64,000 nt of DNA, taken from positions 18,879,839 to 18,943,838 of the forward strand of contig CM038465.1 in assembly GCA_021464415.1 (NCBI GenBank). The letters are read 5' to 3'. This stretch comes from Lonicera japonica. Taxonomy: Eukaryota > Streptophyta > Magnoliopsida > Dipsacales > Caprifoliaceae. The position numbers were made by a program, and so were the translations under genes. Each line of letters begins with the position of its first letter. The first letter of the stretch is position 1. Below are positions 46,148 through 58,949 of this stretch, in pieces. The notes under the pieces are model-generated. The model was not told the origin of the DNA, made no database searches, and was given only the letters and a program-made list of their open reading frames with translations.

Positions 46148-47547
46148 TGTTGTAAAAAAATTTAATACTCGCAAGCGTGTGAATCGGTTGATAATATAAC
46201 ACGTAAGAAAGGTTGATCCCACAAAGGCTCAAACAATATGTTTGTTAATTAGCTTGTTAATCTTTCACTAAACTCCTAATCTAGCTAGAAAAAAGTAGTA
46301 GCGTAAAATAAAATAAAATAAAATAAAATAAAGCAAGTGAATTAAAGTAATGGAAGTAAATTAAATACTATTATGCAAGATAACAATATCAATGAATTAA
46401 ATGACTATGGTTTTAGAATTATACATTTAATATCATCTTCCTAAGTATTCATGCACGTAAAATCAACTATTCCATCGCAATAATTTGGTCTCTCGATTCT
46501 ATTATTTGCGGAAAATAAAATCATTCGAATTTAATTAATTTATACAATTGAATTATAATTCTTTTGCAACTAAACTTATGTATATATAAGGTCAAAATAC
46601 TCACTATATCTATCAAAACTTACTCTGTATCCGCTTTTAACAAACCATAAAGTGAATCTAAGAAAAATAATTGAGAATCCAACTTTATTTTAATCAATTA
46701 AAATAGGCATTCAACATGATAAATTGTACTTAACATCAGAGCATTAAATTGGTAGAGTAAATTGGCATCAATAAGTGTAATAGAATCAATTAAATATACT
46801 CATTATAACCTAACACAAATTTATGCTAGCATAAAATAAATTAAATAACAAATAAAAAAAAATAAAAACTTACTTGACATTAAATTAACCAATAAATAAA
46901 TCTTCAATCTTAAATCTTGAATAAAAAACAAAAGGTAATAAAAGAAAAATTTAAGAAAAGATAACAAAAGGAAGTGCATGGCAATAAAGCACTGCCGAAT
47001 TGCCCAACGATTGTGCACGGCTGCCTCAAATTTGCTGCTGCTATTGCTCTTTAAATAATTGTATGTGTAGATTTTCAATTAAATAATTCTATTGGGCATT
47101 TTTTTTTTTGCTTTACAAATGGGTTTAGACATGGCCAACTTTACACACTTGCATATAGGCTTGGCTAGCTATACTTGGATTGAGCCTACTTGAGTGCACT
47201 TCGTTGAATTTTTATCCTATTAAATTGTTGAATTTGGTGTAGCAATTTTGGACCTCGAGATAGTTAAATTTAGAAAGGTGCTAAACTGCAAAGTTATAGG
47301 TCTCGAAATTCTCTTCAAAATTGGCTCAAGAATCACATAATTTGGAGTTCCGAGTAAGAAGTTATGCATCTAGAAGTATTGAACCACTTTAGATTTCTTC
47401 ACATGCTTTAATTTCTCTATTTTTCTCAATCTTTTCCAACTCATTTCTAATACATGAGAAGTACCGAAAATATAAATATTAGTAATAATATATGCTCTTT
47501 ATTGTATAAAATACTATATTAAAATATACCAATTTATTGGTATATCG
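46148..47547 (-). mobile_element. Solo LTR of the Tat-like family, inverted
   Basis: About 1400 bp matching, in reverse, the LTR at 13656-15065: AATACTCGCAAG near 46163, GGTTGATCCCACAAAGGCTC near 46211, and ATACCAATTTATTGGTATAT at the right end. No internal region accompanies it. Flanks GCTCT and TCTCT are a possible decayed 5-bp duplication. Its own ends are mutated, so it is older than many elements here. Confidence 0.75.
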
Positions 47548-48570
47548 TCTCTATCACTACAAATTAAGGGAATTGGTTTTATATCCTAAAAATGTATAAT
47601 TAAAAACATCCACAACAATGGCCAATGTATGTTAAGTGGGATAAAGATCCCACCTTGTGCATTCCTCACAATGATTCCGCATTAAAATAAGCGAGCGAAA
47701 GATCGATGTACCACGCAGCCTGCTGAAGAGAAATGGGCAACATATATATCCCTCTAACATACACAAAATAGACAAACAACAAAATTACCAACAATAAAAC
47801 ATCATAGGGCCAACATCATATCAATAATCTAACCATTAGTTTATACTTCATATAAATAGTCATTAACATGTTTATCATAAAATTTATTCGTCACCACTTT
47901 ACGTCATGGTAGGTTTTCAATCAAAATCAATTTATAACCTTTCCATAACATATGAGTAGTTTAATATTCATATTCACTTGTTATGAAAGCCAAATCTAAC
48001 AATAAACCCATCAATTTTATCAATTTATAATAGTATACCACAATCTAGCAAACATTTTCATCTTGACGGGTTTAAAGTCAAATTATGGGGATTCACATGT
48101 ATACGTGAGGAAAACTTGTTGGATCATCAAATCAAAACAATAATAAACCCAAATCAATCATAAACAACAAATAATCCAACCCAAATCTCATGCATGCATG
48201 CATACAAACCCTAGCTACTCTAGAATGGACGCTAGAGCTCCAGTGAGGTCGCTACTCTAGTGACCACTACTGGATATTCGGTGACCTAATTAGGCCGGAA
48301 CTCCGATGGGTGGCGGAAGTTGGTGAAGGTTAGCAACCATCAATGGTAATAAGAAAAAAAAGATCGCAATAAGGATATAATTGAGCATTTGAAAAAAAGA
48401 AAGGAAAATGTATCCTTTTAATGGAAAAAGATGTCAAATTGTCTTAAAGGAAATATTGAAAGAAGTCTTCCATATAGCATGAAATAAAGAATTGTCACTG
48501 TTTTGAATATAATTAGGGCTAAAGCACCTATGATATTTTTTAATAAAAAATAATTTATTAAAAAGTAAAG
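47548..48570. other. Spacer with no recognised gene
   Basis: No frame or repeat that I can name. A CATGCATGCATGCAT run occurs near 48191. GC content rises at about 48200-48330, but no open frame is present there. Confidence 0.4.
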
Positions 48571-48578
48571 GCCAAGAC

Positions 48579-49128
48579 GAGGGGTGTGCACGGTTTGATT
48601 AACCGAACCGAGCGGTTAAACCGGCAACCGAACCAACCCTTTAGTTTCATCCCTTTGTTCAACTGAATCGAATCATCAGAAAGGCTAAAACAGACTATGG
48701 CTGGTTCGGGCAGTCGGTGTTTGTTGGTTTCGGCCTTGGGCCTAAATTATTGTTTTGGGCCATTGGTTTAAATTATTTTGAATTTTTTGGGTAAGTTTTT
48801 CAATCTCGTGGGCCTTTTTTTTCTTGTTGAATGTTTAGGCATTTTCTTTTTTTAAATATTTATTATTCTTGCGCTTTTTAAAAAAAAATAAAATGGAACT
48901 TATATTGTTTTAAAGAAAATAGCTCATTAGTTATGTACGCCGAACCGATAGAAATACAATAAGTGTACTAGTCAGTTCAGTTTGGTTTTTATCTATTTTA
49001 TACATCAAAAACTCAACAACTGTACCGACCTACTTCGGTTATCCAATTTTTTAACCGAACCAAACCACAAAGCTTGATCAAAACAGCTTATTTCGGACCC
49101 GTTCATTTCGGTTTTTTGCACACCCCTA
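48579..49128. mobile_element. hAT-type MITE, 8-bp target duplication GCCAAGAC
   Basis: 550 bp, ends GAGGGGTGTGCA and TGCACACCCCTA, flanked by perfect GCCAAGAC at 48571-48578 and 49129-49136. Subterminal GGTT/AACCG-rich repeats (TTAACCGAACCGAGCGG and inverses) are typical of the GGGGTGTGCA group of plant hAT MITEs. No transposase. Confidence 0.9.
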
Positions 49129-49136
49129 GCCAAGAC

Positions 49137-52100
49137 CCTTACTCAATATAATTTATCATTAAGAAAATTGATGAATAATTTCAAGAACAATGTCAGAGAC
49201 ATCATCGCATCACCATTCTAGATTTTTATTTAAGCCTCGACATTGAAGAAGATTTTTAATACCATATCTTTAAACATGCTTATATATATACATATATATA
49301 TATGTCCATGTTCTTGATAAATCCATTTCATATTTACATCGGAGATCACTCTTTATCACACGTAATCTAATTTTATGTTCTTATAATTATTATGCTTTGA
49401 ATGTGCAGTTCTCTAAAATTCAAGGAATTGAACAAGTTGTGAACTAGAGATGGGGAGGAACAAGGACCAATTAATTACATAAAACTTTTAGGTATCGGTC
49501 TCCTTCTCTTCCTCTTCCTTCTCTTTAAACTACTTGATTTTATCCACCATTTGTATAATAATAATAATGAATAAAAACTCGACTACAGATTTTGTTCTTG
49601 AACTATATATTTTCTGCTTAGGTTAGTGATTTATTTTCTGGAAGTTATACATTTCTATGTGTGGAGCATTTATGTCATTGATCGATTTATATTGAAGTCT
49701 AAGGTTAAACAACTAATTAAGAGATCAATTAATATTGAATGAGTTGTATGTTTTGGCTTCATTATAGCTAAATATTTTGGTTTGTACGTGAGTATATATG
49801 TTGTTGATGTTGTTTTATTTATTTATTTATTTATTTATTTTTGGTTTTTGTTTTTGTCTAGCATGATTTTTTTTGGGTCATATTTATCAAGACGACAAAT
49901 GAGCAGGAGAGGAATGACTGGTACATGAACAAGCTGTTTGAATTTTGTCTATTTAGAATGTAATTAAGGAGTGTCTAATGGCTAAACTTATATATATATA
50001 TAGTTTCCAAGATACGCAAAGGCATCAGTAATTTGATGAATTTTTGTGATTCTGTTAATTTTAATAATTTTTTCTTTATCTTTTGAAATTTTTTACAAGT
50101 GGGCTTTAATTTTTAATGTTTTAAAAGTACAATCCTTTTTATTTTTTCAAAAAAAATTTATTATATTTTTCATCTCTCAATCATGTAGTCCCCACGACAC
50201 ATTCTCTCCCTTGCTCAGGTGAGTGGGTTTCCATGTGAATAAAAAAATATTTCATTTCTTCTCTAAAATCACTACTCTAAAGATGCTTTCTAGTGGGTTC
50301 CATCCTTTGTCTTAAATGAGATAAAAAGTTATACTTGAAAATGTTTTTCAAAAAAAATAAAAATAAAAATTAATGAATAGTATATTTTAGAAATAAGAGC
50401 CTAGATATTATTATTATTTTGAAATAAGTGTTTGTATATCAATAGTGTTTTGAAATAAGGGATTTGACTGAGTACAAACTTAACTTTGCCATCAAAAAAT
50501 TTTAATGCAATTTGTTTATATGTTTTAATAAGTATATTCTTATGTTTCATTAATCAAACTTTAAAACAATCTCAAATAAATACAAATACTTAATAATGTT
50601 TTAGAAAATAAGTAGTGCAAACTTAACTTTGCATAACTCCGAAAAATTATTATTAGGTTTTGAATATGTAATTTGTTAAAATTATTCTAACGCACCGCCA
50701 ATAAAATACTTATTTATAATATTATGCTAAAAAAATGTAGTACAAACTTATTTTTGCATAATTCTGTAAAAAATACAATTTAAAAATCTACAGCATACTT
50801 AACTTGGCACTCCTTTTAGAATTTGGTGAAATATAGGCCCTTAATTTATAAAAATATTATTCCCTGTTTCTATATCCATCAAAAAAACTCTACTACAAAT
50901 TTATAAAAATATTATTCCCTGTTTCTATTCCCTATTTATAAAAATCTACTGCAAAGTTCAAACAAGTCCCATTTTTAATAGCTTGATTTTGCACATGATT
51001 TAAGGATATATCCATCAAAAAAAAATTGCAATAGTAAATCTATAGCTAATGTCTCTAACTTCATTGTTTAGAGAAATAATACAAATATCTAAATTAATAA
51101 CTTAAACTAATTTTTTACTACTAAAGCAGGTTCATTTCTTCAATTCTCACAAATTGATATTTTATGGATTGATTACGTTCGAAACTGAACTGGCACCAAG
51201 TCCAGTCTCCTTAAAATAGTTACGCCACCCATCGGTTGTGCTTTGAGGCTGCCAAATGGCGTCTGTTTTTCAGGATGAAACGGTACTTCAGTGTTACCTA
51301 AACACCTCGATACACTGAACGAACTGAATTTGTTTGAATCTTACCACCGGAGAAGAACCTACGAACTAAAGCAGAGACGAAGTAGGTATAGAGGTTCAAT
51401 AGAGAGGAGATTTCAAGATTGAGAATATTTTTTGTGAATGTGTGTCCAAAGGTCTCATTTTAATTCAAATGGGAAATAATAACCTTTAACATGGCCATTG
51501 ACAATTAAGTGGCAATTTAATTTAGATAAATGCAATCAGTTCAAAATTTAAATTGGAACAAATTAATGTCTCGGGTGCAAAACGTAACCCACGCAAGGCG
51601 TGCTTTTCGGTCCGACATTCGCGTCTAAAACTTTTCAATAAGGCACTCTCAAGAGTTCACTTATAAACCCTTTAAACTTTTTATTTTTTCCCAATGTGGG
51701 ATTTCCCACTTTTATTGCATTTTTTCATTTCAACTTGCTCACTTTGAGTGACAATTTCTCATTCACCCCTTAATCATTTTGAGCATATAATTATATGATT
51801 TCAATGTACTCTCGTAAGAGAACACAAATATATAAAGAACTTCCAAAACCGAGTGCAAAGTCTTATTACAAAATTGCCCTCAAAATAGTAAAAAATGTGA
51901 TTTTCATACCCATTTTCTAGCATCTTATACTTGTTTTATCTGAACAAATAAAAAAAGGAAACAACAAGGAATCAATAAACAATATATACATAAACAAGTG
52001 GCGATGGAAAAGAGAAACTAAAAATCATAAATTAATGAAGTATAAAAGGAGATCCATTATTACCTGCATGTCTTGGCAAGGAAGTTTAGGAGTATCAGCA

Positions 52101-52600
52101 AGAGTGCATTACACGAGGAAAAAATAATTATTATGTGAATCTTAGTCAATAATTGAGTGCACACATATATTATTATAATATCTTTCATACTACCTCAACT
52201 TGTCTTGTGATTTTATGCCGTTTCTTTTTATTTATATTTTTACTTAATGGGTTATATTGGGTAATTGTTAAGATAACGAAACATGTGCGAATAAGAATTT
52301 TTTTCACGCGGTAAATAGTCACTCGTTTAGACTTGAACCGATACCAAAAACACATGATAAAAACCAACACAAATACAACTCGAACCGACCCATTACCAGG
52401 TCTAGAATATATATATATATATATATATCAGTAGCGTAAATAAATAGTGTAATAACATAATTTATTTAGAATATCAATAGCATTATAATTACATAAATAA
52501 AAAATAATATTATAGTAAAGAACACTAATAAAAATTAATTAAAATATAAAAATACAAATAACATAACTTCAACATACATTAAAAATTTCAAACACATCAA
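49137..52600. other. Long spacer with no recognised gene
   Basis: AT-rich. 50615-50830 holds degenerate copies of CAAACTTAACTTTGCATAA; 50843-50945 holds two copies of TTTATAAAAATATTATTCCC. About 51560-51760 has a less AT-rich stretch resembling LTR or promoter DNA, unplaced. (TTTA)n occurs at about 49817-49840 and (TA)n at 52408-52428. Confidence 0.4.
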
Positions 52601-53528
52601 GGAAAGGAGAGAAGAGACGGTTGCCTAGGGTTTGTTTGAGCAAAGAACAAGCTCCTAGGGTTCCAAGCTTCCAGCGGAGAGGAGAAGATAGCGTCGTACT
52701 CTTTTTGTTTCAAAACGGCTACGGTTTCAAAATACGATTAAAGGATTTGTTTCAAAACACGGTCATTTCTCAAGTTGATATTTTCACCTCCAATAACAAC
52801 CATAAATCCACCTCTTTGACCACATTAAACCAACAATCATTTTGTGTTTTATTCCACATTTCCAGCCGTGGGCCTGCCCTTGGAGGCTCAGATTTATTTC
52901 CAGCAAGCCCATTTCTATAGGTAGATCGAGTGCTCTAAGATTATTGGGCCAAAACTCTTTTAATTTTAATTTGCTTCTCCCCCCAAAAAATGGGGCTTTG
53001 GGTTCATCTTTGGGCCTTATTTTAAAAAGGTCTAGGCCTAATTATTTGGGTCAAGAAATCAATTACTTTAATTGAGCTTCTTTGTACACAAATTTTGTTA
53101 TTAATAAAGCCCACTAACTACAACCATTTGGACAGTGAGCCACTACCAAAGCCTTGACTCGCAAATAATTCTAAGAGCCCTCTTCGGCCAATGTTGAAAA
53201 AGCAAGAAAAAATTATGAAAGTTGGCTTCCGCCTTCTTCCTCGCCTCTTTTGTCTAAGTGCTCTCCTAGTCTTACAACTGGATCGAGTTCTAACACAAAA
53301 GTTAAGAAGAAAAGAAGAAAGAAGCCGGGGTCGGATGGTCATAATAGGAAGCACGGGCAAAAAAGGTCAGCTTGTAGTGCAGATCTCAAACAAGTGCTTG
53401 CCCTCCACCACGCTGAGCATATATCCAAGACTGAAGCCAATATTATGCTCAAACAGTCAAACATACGCTCAAGGTTCCCAAAGCCATTGGCTATCACATA
53501 ATTCCTTATATTTTTGGACCAAGTCTTT
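52600..53528 (+). pseudogene. Degenerate coding-like segment, possibly LINE ORF1 remnant
   Basis: GC-richer than the surroundings, with open pieces in shifting frames (52842-53075, 53250-53501). The second piece has a basic run SSNTKVKKKRRKKPGS of the kind found near the end of plant L1 ORF1 proteins. There is no zinc knuckle, endonuclease or RT. Identification is weak; it could equally be leftover host UTR. It ends where the TNL upstream relic begins. Confidence 0.3.
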
Positions 53529-54227
53529 AAATTCATGTGATTATCAAGGTTCAATCATTTGACACAAAATGATAACGAATAGACTATTGTTTACCCTTAA
53601 CAAATGCGGTCACTATTAGAAATTACTTTTTTTTTATTTAATTAAGAAATTTGTAAACTATTTTAGTATCTATAAATGTTTATCCTTGGTAATTTTAGTC
53701 ATTCACTCATCTTATTATAGTGAAAAAAAAAATAGAATTTTTTTTTATATTTAAAAAATAAAAATTATTTTCTTTACGGGTACTATTGGGTTGTGTCTTG
53801 TCACACAATAATAAACCGGGTTGTAAACGAATACGAAAACTCACCTAATAGCTAATCGAGCAGTGACAAAATTTACACGAATTCTTTAAGACTAGAAACG
53901 AAGCTGACACGAACTAACTCGTTGATAGGTTTATGGCGTATATTACTAATTTGGGGGGGAAATCAATTTTATTACTCGAGAGGTTATAAATTAATACAGT
54001 TTTAGTTAAAAAAAATTAATTTTTAACCTTTTTATTTTTATTAAAGCTGTTTTCCAAGAGATTTTGATTTAAGCTAGAAGAAGTCACGTCGAAATGTTTT
54101 TATCGTAAATTTGGTGGAAGAATAATTCATGTTTAGTGAAAAAATTATTTTAATGACCTAAATATTAAAATATTGTAGGATCTCTTTGGTAAATACAAAT
54201 CAATTATTATTATAATATAGGGTGGAG
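53529..54227 (+). repeat. Relic B of the TNL upstream region
   Basis: Aligns with TNL1 upstream 31827-32555, starting AAATTCATGTG and ending AATACAAATCAATTATTATT. Landmarks shared: TTTGACACAAAATGATAACGAAT, GCTGTTTTCCAAGAGATTTT, GGTGGAAGAATAATTCATG. It stops just before the TATA-box position, and no TIR exon follows. Confidence 0.8.
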
Positions 54228-55080
54228 ATATTGGTATCCCCAAAATACTTAGGAATACTTTTATTTTCATTCGATTATTTTCAATTGAATAAGTTGTTTG
54301 TTACTCGATACTTGACAACTGAATAAATTATTATCAAGTAAATGGCCTATATACTTGGTACTACTTTTTCAAATTTGGTTTCTTCTTGCAGAGATGGTAG
54401 TGATGGTGAAAATGATTGACATTAGTTAGATTAATTAGGATTAAAAGGTTTAAGTGTGGGGAGCGGAAATAACTAAAAGAGCTCTTTTTTCATATGGCAT
54501 TAGAACAAATAAATTAATCCGGTGCATATAATAGCCACCAAAATAAATGCTGAAATATAAATTTTTAATCCAACCATACAAATTAAAACCTCTTTCAAAG
54601 AGACTAAATAATAATCATAAGAGTAGTACTAGCAGTGTTGGTAACTATATCTATATAATTATATAAAGACGTGATTAATTTCATAGCCTATTTTACTATG
54701 CAGTGTCTTTTTTCATTGAGTAAACTAATTTAATAGTATTTAAATTATTAATATTATCCCATTTTAACCTTTAAACAAAATTTTATTTTATTTAAATATT
54801 TAAATTATTAATTAAATTTTAAATTGACCATTCAGTCTAATTTAATTTTTATTTTTCCGGGCTAAATAGTCACGTTAGAACAAATCCCACCCGCAGCCTC
54901 TCTTTCCGCAAGCTTACACCTGCTTCCTCTTTCTCTCCGTCCGCAACCCACCTTCTTCATTAAATTCAACAGCCCTCCTCGCCTTTTTTTTTTTTTTTTT
55001 TTTTTACTTCTTTGTAAGTCTCCCCCCTCTCTCTATATCTATGTTTCTCTCTCTATGTATTTCTATCTATATATATTTAT
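54228..55080. other. Spacer, no gene
   Basis: No TNL sequence follows relic B. Only AT-rich DNA is seen to about 54860, then CT-rich sequence (54890-55060) that looks like the 5' UTR of the decayed gene to the right, with a 23-bp T run at about 54987. Confidence 0.4.
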
Positions 55081-55105
55081 GTAATACACCAAAAACGCCT
55101 CAATA

Positions 55106-55705
55106 ATGGAGTCAAAAGCCTTTACCCACTTCATCAAATTGCCCAAACCCAAACCCACAAGCTTTTACTAAAGCAATGGCTCAAAGAAGAAGAACTAATC
55201 CTTAATCGAATCGCTCTCAAAGAAACCCAAATCGACTCGGTCCTTAAAGAAATTACCCAACTCTACTGTTTTTTCTTCCTCTTCCACTCAACAGCCCTGA
55301 TTTTTCTCTTCACTCTGTTACCTCCTCTGTCCTTGGGGACCATATGGGCAGTTTGATGTAAGACCGATGTGGAGGGGCGTTTGGAGAAGTTGTTAAAGGG
55401 GGAAGAAGAGGGGGGCAAGTTATTGGGTAAGTGTGTTGAGGAACTGAAGAAAAAGGGGGTTGAATTTGATTTATTGAAAGAGGGCCAAGAGTTTGAGGGT
55501 CGAGGCGAAAGTAGTAAGAAAATGGTCTGCTAGGGATTTTGTTACTTTGTTCTTCTTTACTGTTTCTTGTTTGGGTAATGGGAAATTGCTCGATTACGTT
55601 CAATATTGTTTTTTGTTTTGTGAGATGAGTTTATGTGTTTTTAGGGATTGGTTCTTTTTTGAACAGCTGTTAGTGGTGATGGGTGATGAGAAATTTGGGA
55701 CGTAG
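55106..55705 (+). pseudogene. Decayed gene for a small coiled-coil/membrane protein, unrecognised
   Basis: Conceptual translation begins MESKAFTHFIKLPKPKPTS at 55106, then must change frame: EEELILNRIALKETQIDSVLKEITQLYCFFFLFHST (about 55187-55300), DVEGRLEKLLKGEEEGGKLLGKCVEELKKKGVEFDLLKEG (from about 55365), and VEAKVVRKWSARDFVTLFFFTVSC (from 55496). The pattern is charged helical segments alternating with hydrophobic segments. At least two frameshifts and several stops make it dead. Absence of obvious introns would suit a retrocopy, but no poly(A) tail is seen. I do not recognise the family with certainty. Confidence 0.45.
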
Positions 55706-56329
55706 CGGAATACTCTGTTCTGCTTTTCTTTTGGGGAAGATGATGATGACGATGATAAAGAAGAATGGAAGATGAAATTGATGATACAGGAAATAAGAGG
55801 GAGTAGAGGTGGAGGTTTGCGCGGAGTAGAGGTTGGGCCTGCGGTGGAGGGGAGGGAGGAGGTGGTGGTGGTGGTGGGGGTAGGTTTCTCTCTGTGGTTG
55901 CTCTCTGTTCCTTTCCTTCTTTTTTTTATTTTATTTTTCTGTTATAATATTTTTAAATTCAGTTAAAATTATTTTTTAAAAAATATCTAATTAAAATGAT
56001 AATTTTACATTTAAATATTAAAATGAAACAAAAATTTGAAATATACTTGTAAGAGATTCAAATTTTAAACTTTTTATAAAGTAATACACTCTTTATCTAC
56101 TATCTTATTTAACATTTTTCTATTGTATTTTAATTTAAATTAAATGTATCTAAATAGTACATACATGGTAGTGATATTCAGTCTAGTATGTATGAAAATC
56201 CTTCCCTCATGGACCGTAAAACCAATTGAATTTGACGGATTAAGTTCCACCACATATCTTTTGCATGTGTGGACGTGTATTTAGCCCTATTTTATTAATT
56301 AAATACTTTTATTTCATAATTGTATTATT

Positions 56330-56820
56330 TATATTTTAAACCATTATTAAACATATTTTTATTAATTGCTTATTAATTTTTACTGAATGTTTTTATTATT
56401 TTCTAAACCATAGAATAAATAGTAATTACTTAGATTCTTTTATATATATACATATACAAATTTAGCATCCTACTAATAGGCTACAGGGCCGCAATACACT
56501 TTAAAACATATTTGCAATAGATGCTTACGGTCTTTCTTTTAATAATCTAATTAATTAGTTTTAATAGTAAAATTTAGACTTGTTAATTAGAATTATACAT
56601 TACACAATAAGTTCAAGTGAACCGGTACTAAGTTATAAGTTAATAGTTGAAACCTTAACAAATTTAGATGGATATTGGGGTTCACTCGTTATACACAAAA
56701 TGATTATAAGTTGGCTACGGTTTAACCGTAACGAATCCGATCACCGTAAGATGACTTAATTTTTGTTTTAATAAAATTAATGTTCATTAAATTAAGAAAT
56801 GATTTGTACCTATTTTATTT
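56330..56820 (+). repeat. Relic C of the TNL upstream region
   Basis: Aligns with TNL1 upstream 31486-31992: TTTTTATTATTTTCTAAACC, AGGCTACAGGGCCGCAATAC, TTTTAATAAAATTAATGTTC. It breaks off at ACCTATTTTATTT (56820). Confidence 0.75.
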
Positions 56821-57072
56821 GTGTCCCACTTACCTCTCATCTAGGCCGTTGAGGGATAAAAACTTGTACGGTTGTGATTGCTTGCTCGTGTAATGTTCTA
56901 CCTTTTCTTTGTTTCATGACTGGAAAAAGATGAAATGGGTAAATTAATACGCCCCAGGAATCTTTTATAATTTATGTTGTTAAATTATTATATGTTAATA
57001 AGGTTATATTCTCGGCCGGCCCATATATGTTTTCAAAAGCTCATGTACTCGGCAGTTTGCGTCTTTTTAATT

Positions 57073-57170
57073 AGACCCAAAAAAAAAAAAAAACTCAATT
57101 AATTTAGCTTGGCCTACGTCCTGAAGCAAAAGTAACTAACAATGGGTAGTCAAATCAAATGGGTTAATTA
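57073..57170 (+). pseudogene. Truncated TNL start (5' UTR and first codons)
   Basis: AACTCAATTAATTTAGCTT..GAAGCAAAAGTAACTAACAATGG matches the TNL1 leader and start (32749-32803). The reading M-G-S-Q-I-K then departs from MVTQIKEEE after six codons. With relic C this is a third TNL copy reduced to its two upstream ends. Confidence 0.7.
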
Positions 57171-57696
57171 ATAGGTTTTGCCTTTTGGTTATGACAAATT
57201 AAGATATTTATTGAAAATACTCGTTTAATTCAAATTTTGACTCTTTTTATAATTTTAAATTAATAAATTTTCATTAAGAATTTCGTATAGTTTATGTCAA
57301 AGAAGTTAAATTATTATACATTCATAAAGTTCAAAAGCTTGGACTTGGCTTCTCTCCCTTATTCTTTAGATCCAAATTCATCCGATGGGATTGTATTCGA
57401 AGGCAAAATAAATGAATTTTTTTATAAAATTTAGTATAGATGATATCTATAATGAGTTGATCATCTCCGCAAAATTTTATCCAAAAATTCAAACTAAAAG
57501 TAGGTATGATAACAATTTAATATATATGTTCATTTTCGACTATTAAAAGTTTAGATGATCATCTCACTACTTTTAAATTGAATTTTTTGATAATTTTTTG
57601 TGAAAATAATGTAGTCATCGTCGTGATTATCTCCACCAATTTTTATGAAAAAAATTCATCCATTTATTTATTGAACTTGACTCCATTAAACGAATC
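57171..57696. other. Spacer, no gene
   Basis: AT-rich DNA with no frame or repeat recognised. Confidence 0.4.
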
Positions 57697-58298
57697 TATT
57701 TATTATTTTCTGAAGCATAGAATAAATAGTAATTACTTAGACTTTTTTTTTTATTATTTATATATAAAAATTTAGCATCCTACTCCTATGGGCCAGTGGC
57801 CAGGGTTCACCGATTCACTAATAGGCTACAAGATGGCAGATATTTGCAATAGATGTTTTTAGTCTTTCTTTTAGTAATATACTTAATTAGTTTTACGGTA
57901 AGAATTAGACTTGATAGAATCACACGTTCCACGATAAGATCATGCGAATGGCACAAAGTTATAAGTTAATAGGCGAATCTTTAACAATTTCAGGTGATAA
58001 TCGGGGTTCACTTATTTGACACGAAATGATAACGGCTATGGTTTACCCTTAACAAATACGATCAGTGTTAAACCACTTAATTTTTGTTTTAATAAAATTA
58101 ATGTTCATTAAATTAAGAAATGATTTGTACCTATTTTAATATCTATAGATGTTTATTCTCGGTAGTGAAAAAAAATATGGATTTAAAAAAATAAAATAAA
58201 AATTTACGCGAATTCGTTAAGAATCGAATGAAATTGACACGAACTATCCCATTGACATGTTTACAGGAAAAAATAATTTTATTACTCTAGAGAGGTTA

Positions 58299-58886
58299 GA
58301 GCATCTCCATCAGGTATTGTAAAAATTAAGGCTAAATTTACTAATTGTTACTAACTTTCAAAGCATCGAAATGGCAAAAATAATGTGATACGATTGTCCT
58401 TGAGTCGTATGATTTTTGTGCTTAAAAAAATAATAAAAAAAATAAAATGTTCCATACGAGGCTCCTAACCTTGTATGGTTTATTTTATTTTTAATTTTTT
58501 TTAAAAGAGGGAAAATTTGGCCATATGAGCACAATATATACCCTCGTATGGTGTTTTTTTTTTCTAAAGGATAAAAAGAAATGAAAAACACTCATACGAG
58601 TTCTAGACCCTCGTATGGGCTTTTTTTAAAAAAAGAAAAAAAGAAATGGCTATAAGAGGCTCCCACCCTTGTATAAATTTTTTTTTTATTTTGACACGAG
58701 TTTTCTACACTTGTATGGCTCAGACGAGTGAAGCAAACCTGCATGACTAAAAACTAGGGGTATGATAAGTTTACTCATTTTATATCATACAAGCCTAACA
58801 TTTATCATTTTTGCTCATTTAAATTCCTCCGCTGCAAGACTGAGTATGGTAAATTTAGCCATTTACCATACTCGATAGAGATGCTC
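58299..58886. mobile_element. PIF/Harbinger-type MITE with internal hairpin array
   Basis: Ends GAGCATCTCCATC and GATAGAGATGCTC are inverted, flanked by TTA (58296-58298, 58887-58889). The TNL1 region gives the empty site GAGGTTATAAA near 32308. The interior has at least four small palindromes of CATACGAG...CTCGTATG type, spaced about 60-80 bp apart by A/T runs. Confidence 0.88.
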
Positions 58887-58949
58887 TTATAAATAATAGA
58901 GTTTCGTTAAAGGAAAAGAAAATCTTTTTTAACTAATTTATTTTTATTA

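Noticed and set aside
49557..49580. Definite poly(A) site of TNL1
   Set aside because: Only an AATAAT/AATAAA-like run and a distant acceptor-like site; without cDNA this stays a guess.
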